The notes: generated from the letters alone by a model not told the origin. A stretch of 10,749 bases of DNA from Candidatus Aenigmarchaeota archaeon CG_4_9_14_3_um_filter_37_18 (GCA_002789635.1 PFTQ01000045.1:1-10749); one strand, 5' to 3'; numbered from the stretch's first letter, positions 1 through 6,756 are shown. A program made the numbers and translations.

Positions 1-683
1 ATTTCCTTGAAGAAATCCTCCTGCTCCGTACCAACCTTGCCTCTAGTCGCTAAATAAAGTATAGGCAATAATGTTCCAACTATCTGATCCCTGTCCCAGG
101 TTTTGACAAGCTTAGAAAATTCAACTTTATCTGACCCCAGCTGAAGCAGGAATGAATCTATCTCAAACATCAATGCGTTAATCCTTTTCTCGATGTCTTC
201 TTCTGACATGTCTATCTGCCGCCTGATCCTCTTCCCAAGTGTTTTTTTCCTTGTCTCCCTCCTGTCTTCGACTTTTACAGCCTTGGTCAAAGCCCCAAGA
301 AGCTCATCCAGCGTGACTTTTCTTTTAACAATCCTTATCGGGCCTGGCTCCAAAGTCATCTGCTGCAGCTTCTGCTTAATTTCCTCATAAGAAGTCAAGT
401 CATCCTGCAGGCTCTCGAAAGAATATTCTGTCGGCCTCTGCCTGATAGTGGGCCATGCAACTTCCGCCTTCATCTTCAAAAGCACTGCCGCGACAAGAAC
501 GACTTTTGCAGGTATTCTGAAATCGAGGGTTTCTATCCTTTCAATATATTTCAGGAATGTATCTGTTAATTTGACCAAATCAACATCCCAAGGGTCAAGC
601 CCTTCCATCGCCACTATATGATCGATTAAATCCTCCCAGGATTCTTGCTTGATTATTTTATCTAGTAAGATCTGCTCTTCCAT
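1..683 (-). CDS. scpA: ScpA kleisin, segregation and condensation protein A (C-terminus cut by window edge)
   Basis: Kleisin subunit that bridges the two SMC heads in the chromosome-organising condensin complex. Reading the minus strand from an ATG at 683 gives 227 residues open to the left edge. Seen: the ScpA N-terminal pattern with LDPWDVDL at about residues 29-36, the helix VVLVAAVLLKMKAE at about 61-74, a charged linker at about 80-165, and the start of the C-terminal winged helix that contacts the second SMC head (TLLPILYLATRGKV at about 204-217, then EQEDFF). Only the last 10-20 residues should be missing. The ATG lies one base after the smc stop codon, so the two genes are surely co-transcribed and probably translationally coupled; no strong Shine-Dalgarno is visible, only a GGT inside the smc end. 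The smc-scpA order is common in archaea and bacteria. Identification rests on sequence pattern and on the neighbour. Confidence 0.93.
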   Translation of the reverse strand, partial: MEEQILLDKIIKQESWEDLIDHIVAMEGLDPWDVDLVKLTDTFLKYIERIETLDFRIPAKVVLVAAVLLKMKAEVAWPTIRQRPTEYSFESLQDDLTSYEEIKQKLQQMTLEPGPIRIVKRKVTLDELLGALTKAVKVEDRRETRKKTLGKRIRRQIDMSEEDIEKRINALMFEIDSFLLQLGSDKVEFSKLVKTWDRDQIVGTLLPILYLATRGKVGTEQEDFFKE

Positions 684-684
684 T

Positions 685-3186
685 TTAACCAGCTTTTATT
701 TCAGGGAACTCTAACCCAAGAATTTTTGATTCATGGTTTTCCATGGATATCCCATAAACGCGATCGCCTTGTTTGATAGTGTAATCATTGTGCGTGATGA
801 CTAAGAATTGATCTTTCTTAGACATCTTCTTTATAAGGTCTGCTACTTTTTTTGTGTTTACTTTGTCTAATGCTGCGTCAATTTCATCAAGCACATAGAA
901 AGGAGTGGGTTTGTATCTTTGGATTGCAAATAAGAATGCCAAAGCTGTGAGTGTTTTCTCGCCGCCGGACATTGAGTCTATATTCAGCAGGTGCTTGCCC
1001 CCTGGATTTGCCTTTATCAGCAAGCCGCTTTGGATGTTCAACTGGTCTTCCAGGCTTAAAGACGATTCTCCATTTGCTAAATCCTTGAAAATTTCCCTGA
1101 AGTTTTTGTCAATATTCCTTAAGCATTCATAAAACACTTCCTTTTTCTTGCCTTCAATCTTCTCGATCATATCCACAATTGAGTCCCTCTCATTTCTTAT
1201 TGAGTCATATTTGTTTTTCAGCTCATCAAACTCGCCTTTGAACCTGTCATATTCCTCGACAGCTTTCATGTTGACCAATCCTAAAGAATTAAGCTGGGAT
1301 GTTGTCGAGTCTATCTTATCCTCTAAAACTTCTGGTTTTTCATCAATATATTCCACGCCTTGATACCTGTCCAATTCCAGCTTCAGCGAGGACAGTTCGG
1401 CTTCTGTTTTCGCTCCGCGGATTTTCAGCTTGTTTATTTGGTCTAAGACTGCAGCCCGGTCGTTGAACAGTTCGTTCCTTTTCTGTTTCATCAGGGTCAA
1501 CTGCTCGTCTATTTTTGTCCTTTCCTGGTCTAGGTCCAAGACGCTCTGGCTTTCTTTTTCATAAGTCTGCCTTAATTTGTCAAGCTTGTCATTCAGTTGG
1601 CCTATTTCCAGCCTTAAGAAATTGATTTCTTCATCCAGGTCTTTTCTGACTTGTTCGTATTCTTCCAATTCTATATCAGATGCTGCTTCCTCTCTCTTCT
1701 TGTAATAGCCCCCGACCATAGCGCCAGATGTTTCTGCCAAATCCCCATCCAATGTAACCATCCTTACTTTTCCTATGCCTAGCTTTCTGGCTACTCCTAG
1801 ATTCTCGACAACTATTGTATCCCCAAAGATGTGCTTGATTGCAGGGATGTATTTGGGATCGGATTTTATTAGATTAGATAGTAAACCAATAACCCCAGGC
1901 TGCTTTAGCAGCTGTTTTTGCTGGTCTGTTAGCTCGCGCTGCTTTATCTTGTTTAATGGCAAGAATGTTGCCCTTCCGATCCTCTCTCTTTTCAAGAAGC
2001 TGATGCATTCTGCAGCTGTGTTTGTGTCAGAAACAATAATATTCCAAAATCTCGAACCACCTGAAACTTCAGCAGCAACCCTGTAGTCGCTTGGGATTTT
2101 GATTAGATTGGAGACAATTCCATATACGCTCGGTTTTTGGAGGCTGATAATGGTTTTGATTGTAGGCGAATATGAGCCAGACCTTGATTGGTAGGATGAT
2201 AATTTTTCTATTATTTTGGATATTCTGTCTATTTCCCTCTCATCGCTTTCTATCCTGTCTTTGTTTCGGATGATTTTGTTTTTAACATCTTCTATCTCTT
2301 CCCTTATCCCAGCCTCTTTTGACCTGACAAAAACTTTTTCTGTTATTTCCTGCCTTCTTTTTTCTTGGGATTCTATTTCTTGCTCTAATCTTTTGACATC
2401 GTTCTCCAGCTGTTTTATCCGGGTTTCATTAAGCCCAACATCGCCTTCCAGCGAGTCGTATCTGTTCTTCTCGGATTGGTATTTTTTGTAAGCGAGCGAG
2501 GCGTTGAGTTGTTTTAGTTGATCTATGAGCTCTTGGTATTTTAACGCAGTGTTTCTTTCCTGTTCAAGGGACTGCAGGCGTTCCAGCCTTTCTGTTATTA
2601 TTATCTCGACTTCCCTTAATTTTTCGTCGACTAACTCCAAGTTTTTTTGGGCTTTCCCTTTTTTTTCATCATATAACGAGATGCCTGCGACCTGGTCTAG
2701 GATTTCTCTCCTTTCCTCAGAAGACATTTCTATAACCTGAGTGACGTCGCCTTGCATAATCATGTTGAAGCCGTCCGGGTGGATTCTTGCTGCAGATAAA
2801 ATTTCTAAAACTTTTTCCCTGGTTGTTGTTTTGCCGTTTACTTTGTAGATGCTGTTCCCTTTCCTGTTCACCTTTCTTGCTATTGTGATTTCCGGGTCTT
2901 CAAATGGAAATGTTTTCCCGGAATTATCCAGCCATAAGGAGACAGAAGCATATTCTGATGAGGGGATATTTTTGTCGCCTTGATAAATTAATTCATGTAA
3001 TCTATCAGCGCGCATAGATTTGGTTGAGGATTTTCCTAAGACGAATGATAATGCATCCAATAAATTGCTTTTCCCGCTTCCGTTCGGTCCAGCTACCACG
3101 TTAAAACCCTCTAAAAATGGTATAGATACCTTTTTCCTGAAGGACTTAAAACCGTGCATGGTTAGTTTGGTTATTCTTGTGCTCAT
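685..3186 (-). CDS. smc: SMC chromosome segregation/condensin ATPase with short coiled-coil arms
   Basis: Structural maintenance of chromosomes ATPase, the DNA-loop-forming core of prokaryotic condensin, working as a homodimer with ScpA. Seen in 833 residues: Walker A GPNGSGKSN at 33-41, Q-loop MQGD at 144-147, first coiled coil about 165-335, hinge about 345-495 ending in the usual glycine-rich SGAMVGG (487-493), second coiled coil about 505-640, ABC signature MSGGEK at 739-744, Walker B FYVLDEIDA at 763-771 with D-loop ALD following, and the switch histidine in VITHN (796-800). Both heads and the hinge are intact and the frame is unbroken. Typical SMC proteins are about 1150-1200 residues; the shortfall of about 330 is almost entirely in the arms, each roughly half normal length. 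The start at 3186 gives the canonical beta strand just before the KSF motif. A possible TATA element (minus-strand CTTTTATTT, 3216-3224) lies about 30 bases upstream. Confidence 0.96.
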   Translation of the reverse strand: MSTRITKLTMHGFKSFRKKVSIPFLEGFNVVAGPNGSGKSNLLDALSFVLGKSSTKSMRADRLHELIYQGDKNIPSSEYASVSLWLDNSGKTFPFEDPEITIARKVNRKGNSIYKVNGKTTTREKVLEILSAARIHPDGFNMIMQGDVTQVIEMSSEERREILDQVAGISLYDEKKGKAQKNLELVDEKLREVEIIITERLERLQSLEQERNTALKYQELIDQLKQLNASLAYKKYQSEKNRYDSLEGDVGLNETRIKQLENDVKRLEQEIESQEKRRQEITEKVFVRSKEAGIREEIEDVKNKIIRNKDRIESDEREIDRISKIIEKLSSYQSRSGSYSPTIKTIISLQKPSVYGIVSNLIKIPSDYRVAAEVSGGSRFWNIIVSDTNTAAECISFLKRERIGRATFLPLNKIKQRELTDQQKQLLKQPGVIGLLSNLIKSDPKYIPAIKHIFGDTIVVENLGVARKLGIGKVRMVTLDGDLAETSGAMVGGYYKKREEAASDIELEEYEQVRKDLDEEINFLRLEIGQLNDKLDKLRQTYEKESQSVLDLDQERTKIDEQLTLMKQKRNELFNDRAAVLDQINKLKIRGAKTEAELSSLKLELDRYQGVEYIDEKPEVLEDKIDSTTSQLNSLGLVNMKAVEEYDRFKGEFDELKNKYDSIRNERDSIVDMIEKIEGKKKEVFYECLRNIDKNFREIFKDLANGESSLSLEDQLNIQSGLLIKANPGGKHLLNIDSMSGGEKTLTALAFLFAIQRYKPTPFYVLDEIDAALDKVNTKKVADLIKKMSKKDQFLVITHNDYTIKQGDRVYGISMENHESKILGLEFPEIKAG

Positions 3187-3231
3187 GAACTCTCACAAAA
3201 CTTATGGGAAGCATCAAATAAAAGCTATTGG

Positions 3232-3254
3232 TGAAGAAAGAATATATTTCTCAA
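3232..3254. repeat. Left copy of 23-bp direct repeat flanking the toxin-antitoxin module
   Basis: Identical over 23 bases to 4137-4159, in the same orientation and 905 bases apart; it begins TGAAGAAAGAATATATTT and ends CTCAA. Similarity continues more loosely for about 9 further bases with a one-base slip. It lies upstream of both smc and the antitoxin gene. Confidence 0.85.
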
Positions 3255-3274
3255 GAAACAAGGGAAATAGAAAC

Positions 3275-3286
3275 TCTTAAATATAA
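3275..3286 (+). promoter_or_regulatory. TATA box of the toxin-antitoxin operon
   Basis: CTTAAATATAAG is a good archaeal TATA element. Its centre is about 25 bases before the antitoxin ATG at 3306, so the transcript should begin at or very near the start codon (leaderless). Confidence 0.6.
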
Positions 3287-3304
3287 GTAATACAATGTAA
3301 TACA
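3287..3304 (+). promoter_or_regulatory. Putative autoregulatory operator: tandem GTAATACA
   Basis: GTAATACA occurs twice, at 3287-3294 and 3297-3304, exactly 10 bases apart (one helical turn). The pair fills the gap between the TATA box and the antitoxin start. Ribbon-helix-helix antitoxins usually bind short tandem sites over their own promoter. Binding here by the downstream protein is inference. Confidence 0.55.
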
Positions 3305-3305
3305 T

Positions 3306-3599
3306 ATGAAAAGAGAGGAATTACTGACTGTAAGAATAGACCCAGAATTAAAAGAGAGAATAGAACTGCTGGAGAGAAAAAAAATGGAAACCAAATCCAA
3401 TATAGTCAGGGAAGCCCTTATAAGGTATATACAAGACGAGACAGGCATGGATGATATAAGGGAAAATATATCCAAAAAATTTGCATCTGGATCGATCTCC
3501 TTTGAACAAATGGTAAAAATACTTGGATACGAAGAAGCCAGAAAAGTAGCTTTTTTTGTTGAAGCCGCGAAAAAATCCTTTGAGGAAGGCTTGAAATGA
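3306..3599 (+). CDS. Ribbon-helix-helix antitoxin of a type II toxin-antitoxin pair
   Basis: Likely a DNA-binding antitoxin that neutralises the following PIN-domain toxin and represses the shared operon. Seen in 97 residues: an N-terminal ribbon-helix-helix domain (strand LLTVRID at 6-12, helix PELKERIELLERKK, turn, helix SNIVREALIRYIQD at 31-44), then an acidic linker. A C-terminal helical segment follows (ISFEQMVKILGYEEARKVAFF at about 64-84), resembling the C-terminal part of UPF0175-type antitoxins that engages the toxin. Its stop codon overlaps the toxin start in ATGA (3596-3599), implying translational coupling, and the toxin has a GGAAGG ribosome-binding site inside this gene (3584-3589). 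The TATA position points to leaderless translation from 3306. Class assignment is firm; the exact family is not. Confidence 0.82.
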   Translation: MKREELLTVRIDPELKERIELLERKKMETKSNIVREALIRYIQDETGMDDIRENISKKFASGSISFEQMVKILGYEEARKVAFFVEAAKKSFEEGLK

Positions 3600-4123
3600 C
3601 AAAAGTTGTAATGGACACTTCATCTTTAGTTACATTGGAATTGATAGGGATTCTTGAAAAGTCTTTTGAAATAACGGAAATTATAATACCCGAAATTGTA
3701 AAGGCTGAGTTAATTGAGATAAGCAGCTATCAGGATAAAGAAGGCAAAACCGCAAAGAATATTCTAAATTTAATAAATGGTGGAAAAATAAAGATTATCA
3801 AAGTAAAAGACAAAAAGAAGGCTCATAGTCTCCTGTCCAGAAACGTGAATGAAGGAGAAAGTGAATGTATAGTTTGCTGCAATGAAAACAGCGTTAAAAC
3901 GCTTGTTATGGATGATGTTGATGCGGCTTATGAGTTGGAAGGATTTGCGATCTCAAATGGCATTAAGATGAAAATATCTGTCGCTGTCCTAGTTGAGCTC
4001 CATAGGAATAAAATTATCAACAGGGACGAACTCAAAAAATATGTCAAAAAAATGATAAAAACCAGAGAATGGGAAGGCGGCATATTAGAAGTTCTTGCTA
4101 AAAAATATTTAGGAGAACTCTAG
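3596..4123 (+). CDS. PIN-domain toxin (DUF3368-like), probable ribonuclease
   Basis: Probable toxin of the pair: PIN domains are metal-dependent ribonucleases. Seen in 175 residues: first acidic residue D7 in the opening strand VVMDTSSLV; E38 in the helix PEIVKAELIE; the NEGESE segment at 85-90 supplying the third acidic position; and a fourth acidic cluster in LVMDDVD (D106, D107, D109) ending a buried strand. This is the usual spacing of a PIN active site. The NEGESECIV segment recalls the DUF3368 branch of PIN proteins, which often pairs with UPF0175-like antitoxins. A C-terminal extension of about 45 residues (after 130) is charged and helical. All acidic residues expected for catalysis are present, so the toxin is probably active. 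It starts by a 4-base overlap with the antitoxin. The RNA target cannot be told from sequence. Confidence 0.82.
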   Translation: MTKVVMDTSSLVTLELIGILEKSFEITEIIIPEIVKAELIEISSYQDKEGKTAKNILNLINGGKIKIIKVKDKKKAHSLLSRNVNEGESECIVCCNENSVKTLVMDDVDAAYELEGFAISNGIKMKISVAVLVELHRNKIINRDELKKYVKKMIKTREWEGGILEVLAKKYLGEL

Positions 4124-4136
4124 ATCAGCCAAAACT

Positions 4137-4159
4137 TGAAGAAAGAATATATTTCTCAA
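4137..4159. repeat. Right copy of 23-bp direct repeat flanking the toxin-antitoxin module
   Basis: Identical to 3232-3254. This copy begins 13 bases after the toxin stop codon and spans the stop codon (minus-strand TGA, 4156-4158) of the 89-aa membrane gene. Confidence 0.85.
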
Positions 4160-4425
4160 AGAATCAGGCCTAAAAGAAAATAGCCTATGCCTAGAAACAA
4201 TCCTAAAAACATTCCTTTAGCCCCTTTTATTTTCTCAGCACAGATGAAAAACAGTGAGGCTGAGCCGATGATGGATGAGAATAAAAACAGGAAGAAGAAT
4301 GATGCCCCTGATATTGCAATTGATAGAACCAGATTTATGCCTGTTGACTGAAATATCCTGAGCTGGCTCAAGACTAGGAATAAAGCATACGCAAATAATA
4401 TGCAGGATATGATTGCTGTTATCAT
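4156..4425 (-). CDS. Small three-helix membrane protein carrying an LRIF motif
   Basis: Function unknown. The 89 residues are almost entirely hydrophobic: helix 1 about 2-19, a short loop with QLRIF at 21-25, helix 2 about 28-62 (long, possibly two spans), loop AEKIKGAKG, and helix 3 about 70-89. The LRIF loop followed by a segment like TxxNLxxxxSI resembles the loop-plus-helix core of the four larger membrane proteins encoded divergently next door, especially the one at 6778-7479 (IRIF then NLIIALSI). I therefore take it as a minimal relative without signal peptide or C-terminal hairpin; over such a short hydrophobic match this is not secure. An AGGT lies a few bases before the ATG on the minus strand, and a TTTAAATAAA element at 4451-4460 could serve as its TATA box. 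The stop codon lies inside the right direct repeat. Confidence 0.7.
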   Translation of the reverse strand: MITAIISCILFAYALFLVLSQLRIFQSTGINLVLSIAISGASFFFLFLFSSIIGSASLFFICAEKIKGAKGMFLGLFLGIGYFLLGLIL

Positions 4426-4449
4426 ATTTACCTTTTTAGAGAAAACAAG

Positions 4450-4496
4450 CTTTAAATAAACGGTTCTTAAATATATAATTATAATAATTGGAGGTG
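4450..4496 (+). promoter_or_regulatory. Promoter and strong ribosome-binding site that fix a TTG start
   Basis: A TATA-like CTTTAAATAAAC at 4450-4461 would start transcription near 4480, leaving a short leader with a strong Shine-Dalgarno GGAGGTG at 4490-4496. A second TATA-like CTTAAATATATAA lies at 4466-4478. The Shine-Dalgarno is 7 bases before the TTG at 4504. An ATG at 4500 is only 3 bases away from it and opens a four-codon frame that stops at once, so TTG is the supported start. This is the only cluster gene with such a site. Confidence 0.65.
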
Positions 4497-4503
4497 TTTA
4501 TGT

Positions 4504-5283
4504 TTGAAGATTAAAGGATTGAGTCTTTTGCTGGGGTTGATGATTTTGGCGCCTAGTTTTGTGCTTGCTGCTCCGCCACCTTGTTTGGGAGCTGCTGGTC
4601 CTGCAGTAATGTCATGCACAATTAGTGATGTTTTTGCTGCTGTGGCGGGAGGAATTTCTGGGGGTTATACATGGGGAGATGTAAGTAAGGTTTTCTTTAA
4701 ATCATTCATCGGTCCCATATTTGGACAAAACATTTCACTTCCTGCTGCTCTTTCTGGTACAGTCATCATACTTGGTATAGCTGTACCATATATAATCTAT
4801 CTCACCCTGATAGCATTTGCAGCGATTTGGATGATTTCTTATGGATTCCTAAAAGAACTTAGAATATTCAGAAGAAGTAGAAATCTCTACCCATGGATTG
4901 CATTATTAATAGCTTTAGCAACAATACCAACCCAAATATTTGGGTCCATTGTTATTTTAATGCTTAGATTTATGGGGCAATGGTCTGTTATAATATTTGG
5001 ACTTACCTTCTTTCTTGGTATGTGGAGATATATGCAAGTTTTTAACAGAGGCATGAGTTCAAGGGCTGCTATGGCTGGATTGGAAGCAGATAGATTAAGT
5101 TCATTAAAAAAGGATTTAGCTGATTTAAGAAGAGCGAGATCAGACCTATTCGAAGAATTGACAGAACCAGGTATAAATGCAAAAAAACAAGCACAAATAA
5201 GTGGACAAATAGACAACCTAGATAAAAGCATAAAGAGTTTACTTGCACAAATAGGTCAGGCGGAAGAATCAGCTTCTACCTAA
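4504..5283 (+). CDS. Membrane protein 1 of tandem ELRIF-motif family
   Basis: Family not recognised. Seen in 259 residues: a signal peptide (1-22, hydrophobic core LSLLLGLMILAPSFVLA), an exported segment of about 60 residues with two cysteines (C27, C38) and many glycines, transmembrane helix about 84-112, cytoplasmic motif YGFLKELRIF (113-122) followed by basic RRSR, helix about 129-155, helix about 158-178, then a charged alpha-helical hairpin (about 193-252) broken at EPG (221-223). It starts with TTG at 4504, chosen because of the Shine-Dalgarno 7 bases upstream and because the out-of-frame ATG at 4500 stops at once. First of four tandem paralogs and the most divergent: after the last membrane helix it lacks the (E/K)WG(S/T) motif of the other three, and it alone has the paired exported cysteines. 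A pyrimidine-rich tract follows the stop. A structural subunit of a membrane complex is inference. Confidence 0.85.
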   Translation: MKIKGLSLLLGLMILAPSFVLAAPPPCLGAAGPAVMSCTISDVFAAVAGGISGGYTWGDVSKVFFKSFIGPIFGQNISLPAALSGTVIILGIAVPYIIYLTLIAFAAIWMISYGFLKELRIFRRSRNLYPWIALLIALATIPTQIFGSIVILMLRFMGQWSVIIFGLTFFLGMWRYMQVFNRGMSSRAAMAGLEADRLSSLKKDLADLRRARSDLFEELTEPGINAKKQAQISGQIDNLDKSIKSLLAQIGQAEESAST

Positions 5284-5308
5284 TTTCTTCCTTTTTCTTT
5301 TAATTTTT
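5284..5308 (+). terminator. T-rich terminator-like tract, overlapping next promoter
   Basis: Immediately after the stop codon comes a tract almost wholly of T and C with several runs of T, typical of archaeal intrinsic termination. Its end merges with the TATA element of the next gene. Confidence 0.5.
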
Positions 5309-5314
5309 AAATAA
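5300..5314 (+). promoter_or_regulatory. TATA box of second ELRIF-family gene
   Basis: The AT-rich element TTTTTAAATAAA lies about 28 bases before the ATG at 5336. This spacing supports leaderless translation from 5336 rather than from the ATG at 5315, which falls at the edge of the element itself. Confidence 0.5.
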
Positions 5315-5335
5315 ATGCGATCCTATATTTCTTAC

Positions 5336-6022
5336 ATGAAGAGATTTTTGCTGGCAATCGCAACTTTCACTTTAATCTTCGCTAGCCAAGCATTCGCGGA
5401 CCCGGCAGGAGTAAATTTTCCGTCATTAATAATGGGTATAATAAACTGGTTTCGCAGTATTTTAGCTGTAATTCTTATTCAAGTATTTGGTTTCCAAGAA
5501 AGCTGGACGCAATTTCCTGATCTTATAAAATATGTTTTAGTCCCATTTTTGGGCATATTCACAATAGTTTATGCTTTCCTAAGGGAATTAAGAATATTCA
5601 AGAGGACGAGGTGGAGCATGCCTGTCCTGGCTTTCTTAATAACATTTTCTACGCTTCCGTGCCCAATGCCATTTATGGGGGATGATAAACTTTTTGTTTA
5701 CATTGTCAATAAGCTTTTTGCAATATTAGGCACTTGGAGTGTGCTGATGTTTGGGTTTATTTTCTTCTTTGGAGTATTGTATTATGCAAAGCTTAGAAAG
5801 GCGGAATGGGGCTCTGCTGTAGCTTCGGCTCAAATAGAGAACGAAGCGATTGACTCGATAAGAAAACATTTGAAGGAGCTTTACGAAGAAAGGAGCGATT
5901 TGGTTGCTGAAATGGCTGATGCAAAAGGCAAAAAGTTTCAAGATTTGAGTGAAAAAATTCAAAAGATGAATGCGGAAATAAATACTGTAAGCGCTCAGTT
6001 GAAAACTCTTCGAGATATGTAA
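5336..6022 (+). CDS. Membrane protein 2 of tandem ELRIF-motif family
   Basis: Family not recognised; paralog of its neighbours. I prefer the ATG at 5336 (228 residues): it gives a textbook signal peptide (MKRFLLAIATFTLIFASQAFA) and sits at leaderless distance from a TATA box. An in-frame ATG at 5315 would add seven residues. Seen: signal peptide 1-21, hydrophobic helix about 31-51 (IMGIINWFRSILAVILIQV), helix about 64-80, motif YAFLRELRIF (79-88) with basic KRTR, helix about 95-107, helix about 119-150, then KAEWGS (155-160) and a charged helical hairpin (about 165-226). In contrast to protein 1 there are no paired cysteines in the exported part; a CP pair (109-110) lies in the loop between later helices. 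The charged tail should face the cytoplasm if the basic loop does. Role unknown; co-occurrence in tandem suggests a hetero-oligomer. Confidence 0.83.
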   Translation: MKRFLLAIATFTLIFASQAFADPAGVNFPSLIMGIINWFRSILAVILIQVFGFQESWTQFPDLIKYVLVPFLGIFTIVYAFLRELRIFKRTRWSMPVLAFLITFSTLPCPMPFMGDDKLFVYIVNKLFAILGTWSVLMFGFIFFFGVLYYAKLRKAEWGSAVASAQIENEAIDSIRKHLKELYEERSDLVAEMADAKGKKFQDLSEKIQKMNAEINTVSAQLKTLRDM

Positions 6023-6027
6023 CTAGG

Positions 6028-6037
6028 TAAATTTAAG
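6028..6037 (+). promoter_or_regulatory. TATA box of third ELRIF-family gene
   Basis: TAAATTTAAG lies about 20-30 bases before three closely spaced in-frame ATGs (6054, 6057, 6063), suggesting a separate leaderless transcript. The spacing would fit 6063 best, but no Shine-Dalgarno distinguishes the three. Confidence 0.45.
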
Positions 6038-6053
6038 TAGATAAATCACAAAA

Positions 6054-6734
6054 ATGATGCTTATGAGAAGAAAAGAAATTTTTCTGATGTTGCTTGTTTT
6101 AGGTGTTGTATCTCTTTCTGGGTGTACTTCAATTCAATTTAACAGAGTTTCAAATTCTGTTACGCCTTCTGGTATATTCCATAATATTACAAATTTATTG
6201 ATCGATTTTGGTCTTCCAGAAGAAGCAGTAAAATTTCCTAATATAATATGGAGAGTTATAACACCATTCCTATCGGTCTGGTTAATTGTTTATGCGTTTA
6301 TGAAAGAACTAAGAATATTCAGGAGAACAAGATGGATAAATGGCATTTTATCTCTGCTAATAGTGATTTCTACAATATGGCCTTTAGGTTTTTTCATATC
6401 AGTGGTAAATTGGCTTTTCTCATTTTTAAGCATCTGGGCTGTAATTGTTTTTGTAGCGATGTTTACTGTAGGTGTGTACTTCCTTTACATTAAAAGAAGC
6501 CATGAGTGGGGGACAGGAGCAGCAGTAGCAGGGGCACATCAGGATATGGTTAAGGGATTAAAAGATGATTTAGCCAGCAAAAGGCTGGAATTAATTGAGC
6601 TTAGGGAAAAGATATCCAGGACCGCTAACCCTGATAGGAGAGCCTCATTAGAAGTTAGAGAAGACAAGGTAAAGCAAGAGGTTCAAGATTTAGTCAATAG
6701 AATACAAGAGCTTGCTGAATCTTACAGAAGCTAG
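6054..6734 (+). CDS. Lipoprotein-type membrane protein 3 of tandem ELRIF-motif family
   Basis: Family not recognised. Seen in 226 residues: a signal peptide ending in the lipobox LSGC with the cysteine at residue 24, so it is probably lipid-anchored outside the cell as well as membrane-spanning. Then come an exported segment of about 40 residues, a helix about 66-80, motif YAFMKELRIF (80-89) with basic RRTRW, helix about 96-110, helix about 112-146, EWGT (151-154), the segment AAVAGAHQD (156-164), and a strongly charged helical hairpin to the end with a turn at ANPDRR (191-196). That turn matches the TDPNTR turn of protein 4, so these two are the closest pair along with their SA/AAV-x-GA-x-QD segments. 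It is the only one of the four with a lipobox. In-frame ATGs at 6054, 6057 and 6063 are all possible starts; I keep the first. Confidence 0.83.
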   Translation: MMLMRRKEIFLMLLVLGVVSLSGCTSIQFNRVSNSVTPSGIFHNITNLLIDFGLPEEAVKFPNIIWRVITPFLSVWLIVYAFMKELRIFRRTRWINGILSLLIVISTIWPLGFFISVVNWLFSFLSIWAVIVFVAMFTVGVYFLYIKRSHEWGTGAAVAGAHQDMVKGLKDDLASKRLELIELREKISRTANPDRRASLEVREDKVKQEVQDLVNRIQELAESYRS

Positions 6735-6745
6735 ACATTCAATAG

Positions 6746-6756
6746 TATTAAAAATA
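6746..6756 (+). promoter_or_regulatory. TATA box of fourth ELRIF-family gene
   Basis: TATTAAAAATA centred about 26 bases before the ATG at 6778, in a 43-base gap after the preceding stop; consistent with an independent leaderless transcript. Confidence 0.5.

Noticed and set aside
193..390. 65-codon plus-strand frame at the left end
   Set aside because: Antisense to the scpA reading frame, which has clear kleisin motifs.
1775..2491. Plus-strand open frames opposite smc
   Set aside because: They lie wholly antisense to a gene with intact SMC motifs; their serine/leucine-rich translations are typical shadows of coiled-coil coding sequence.
3251..3623. Minus-strand open frames across the antitoxin gene
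   Set aside because: Antisense to the RHH gene, which has its own TATA box, coupled toxin and recognisable domain. I considered that the frame ending at the left repeat might be a displaced gene tail, but only the last few bases resemble the 89-aa gene end.
6248..6493. 81-codon plus-strand frame inside the third ELRIF-family gene
   Set aside because: Out-of-frame shadow; the overlapping frame carries the conserved motif and lipobox.
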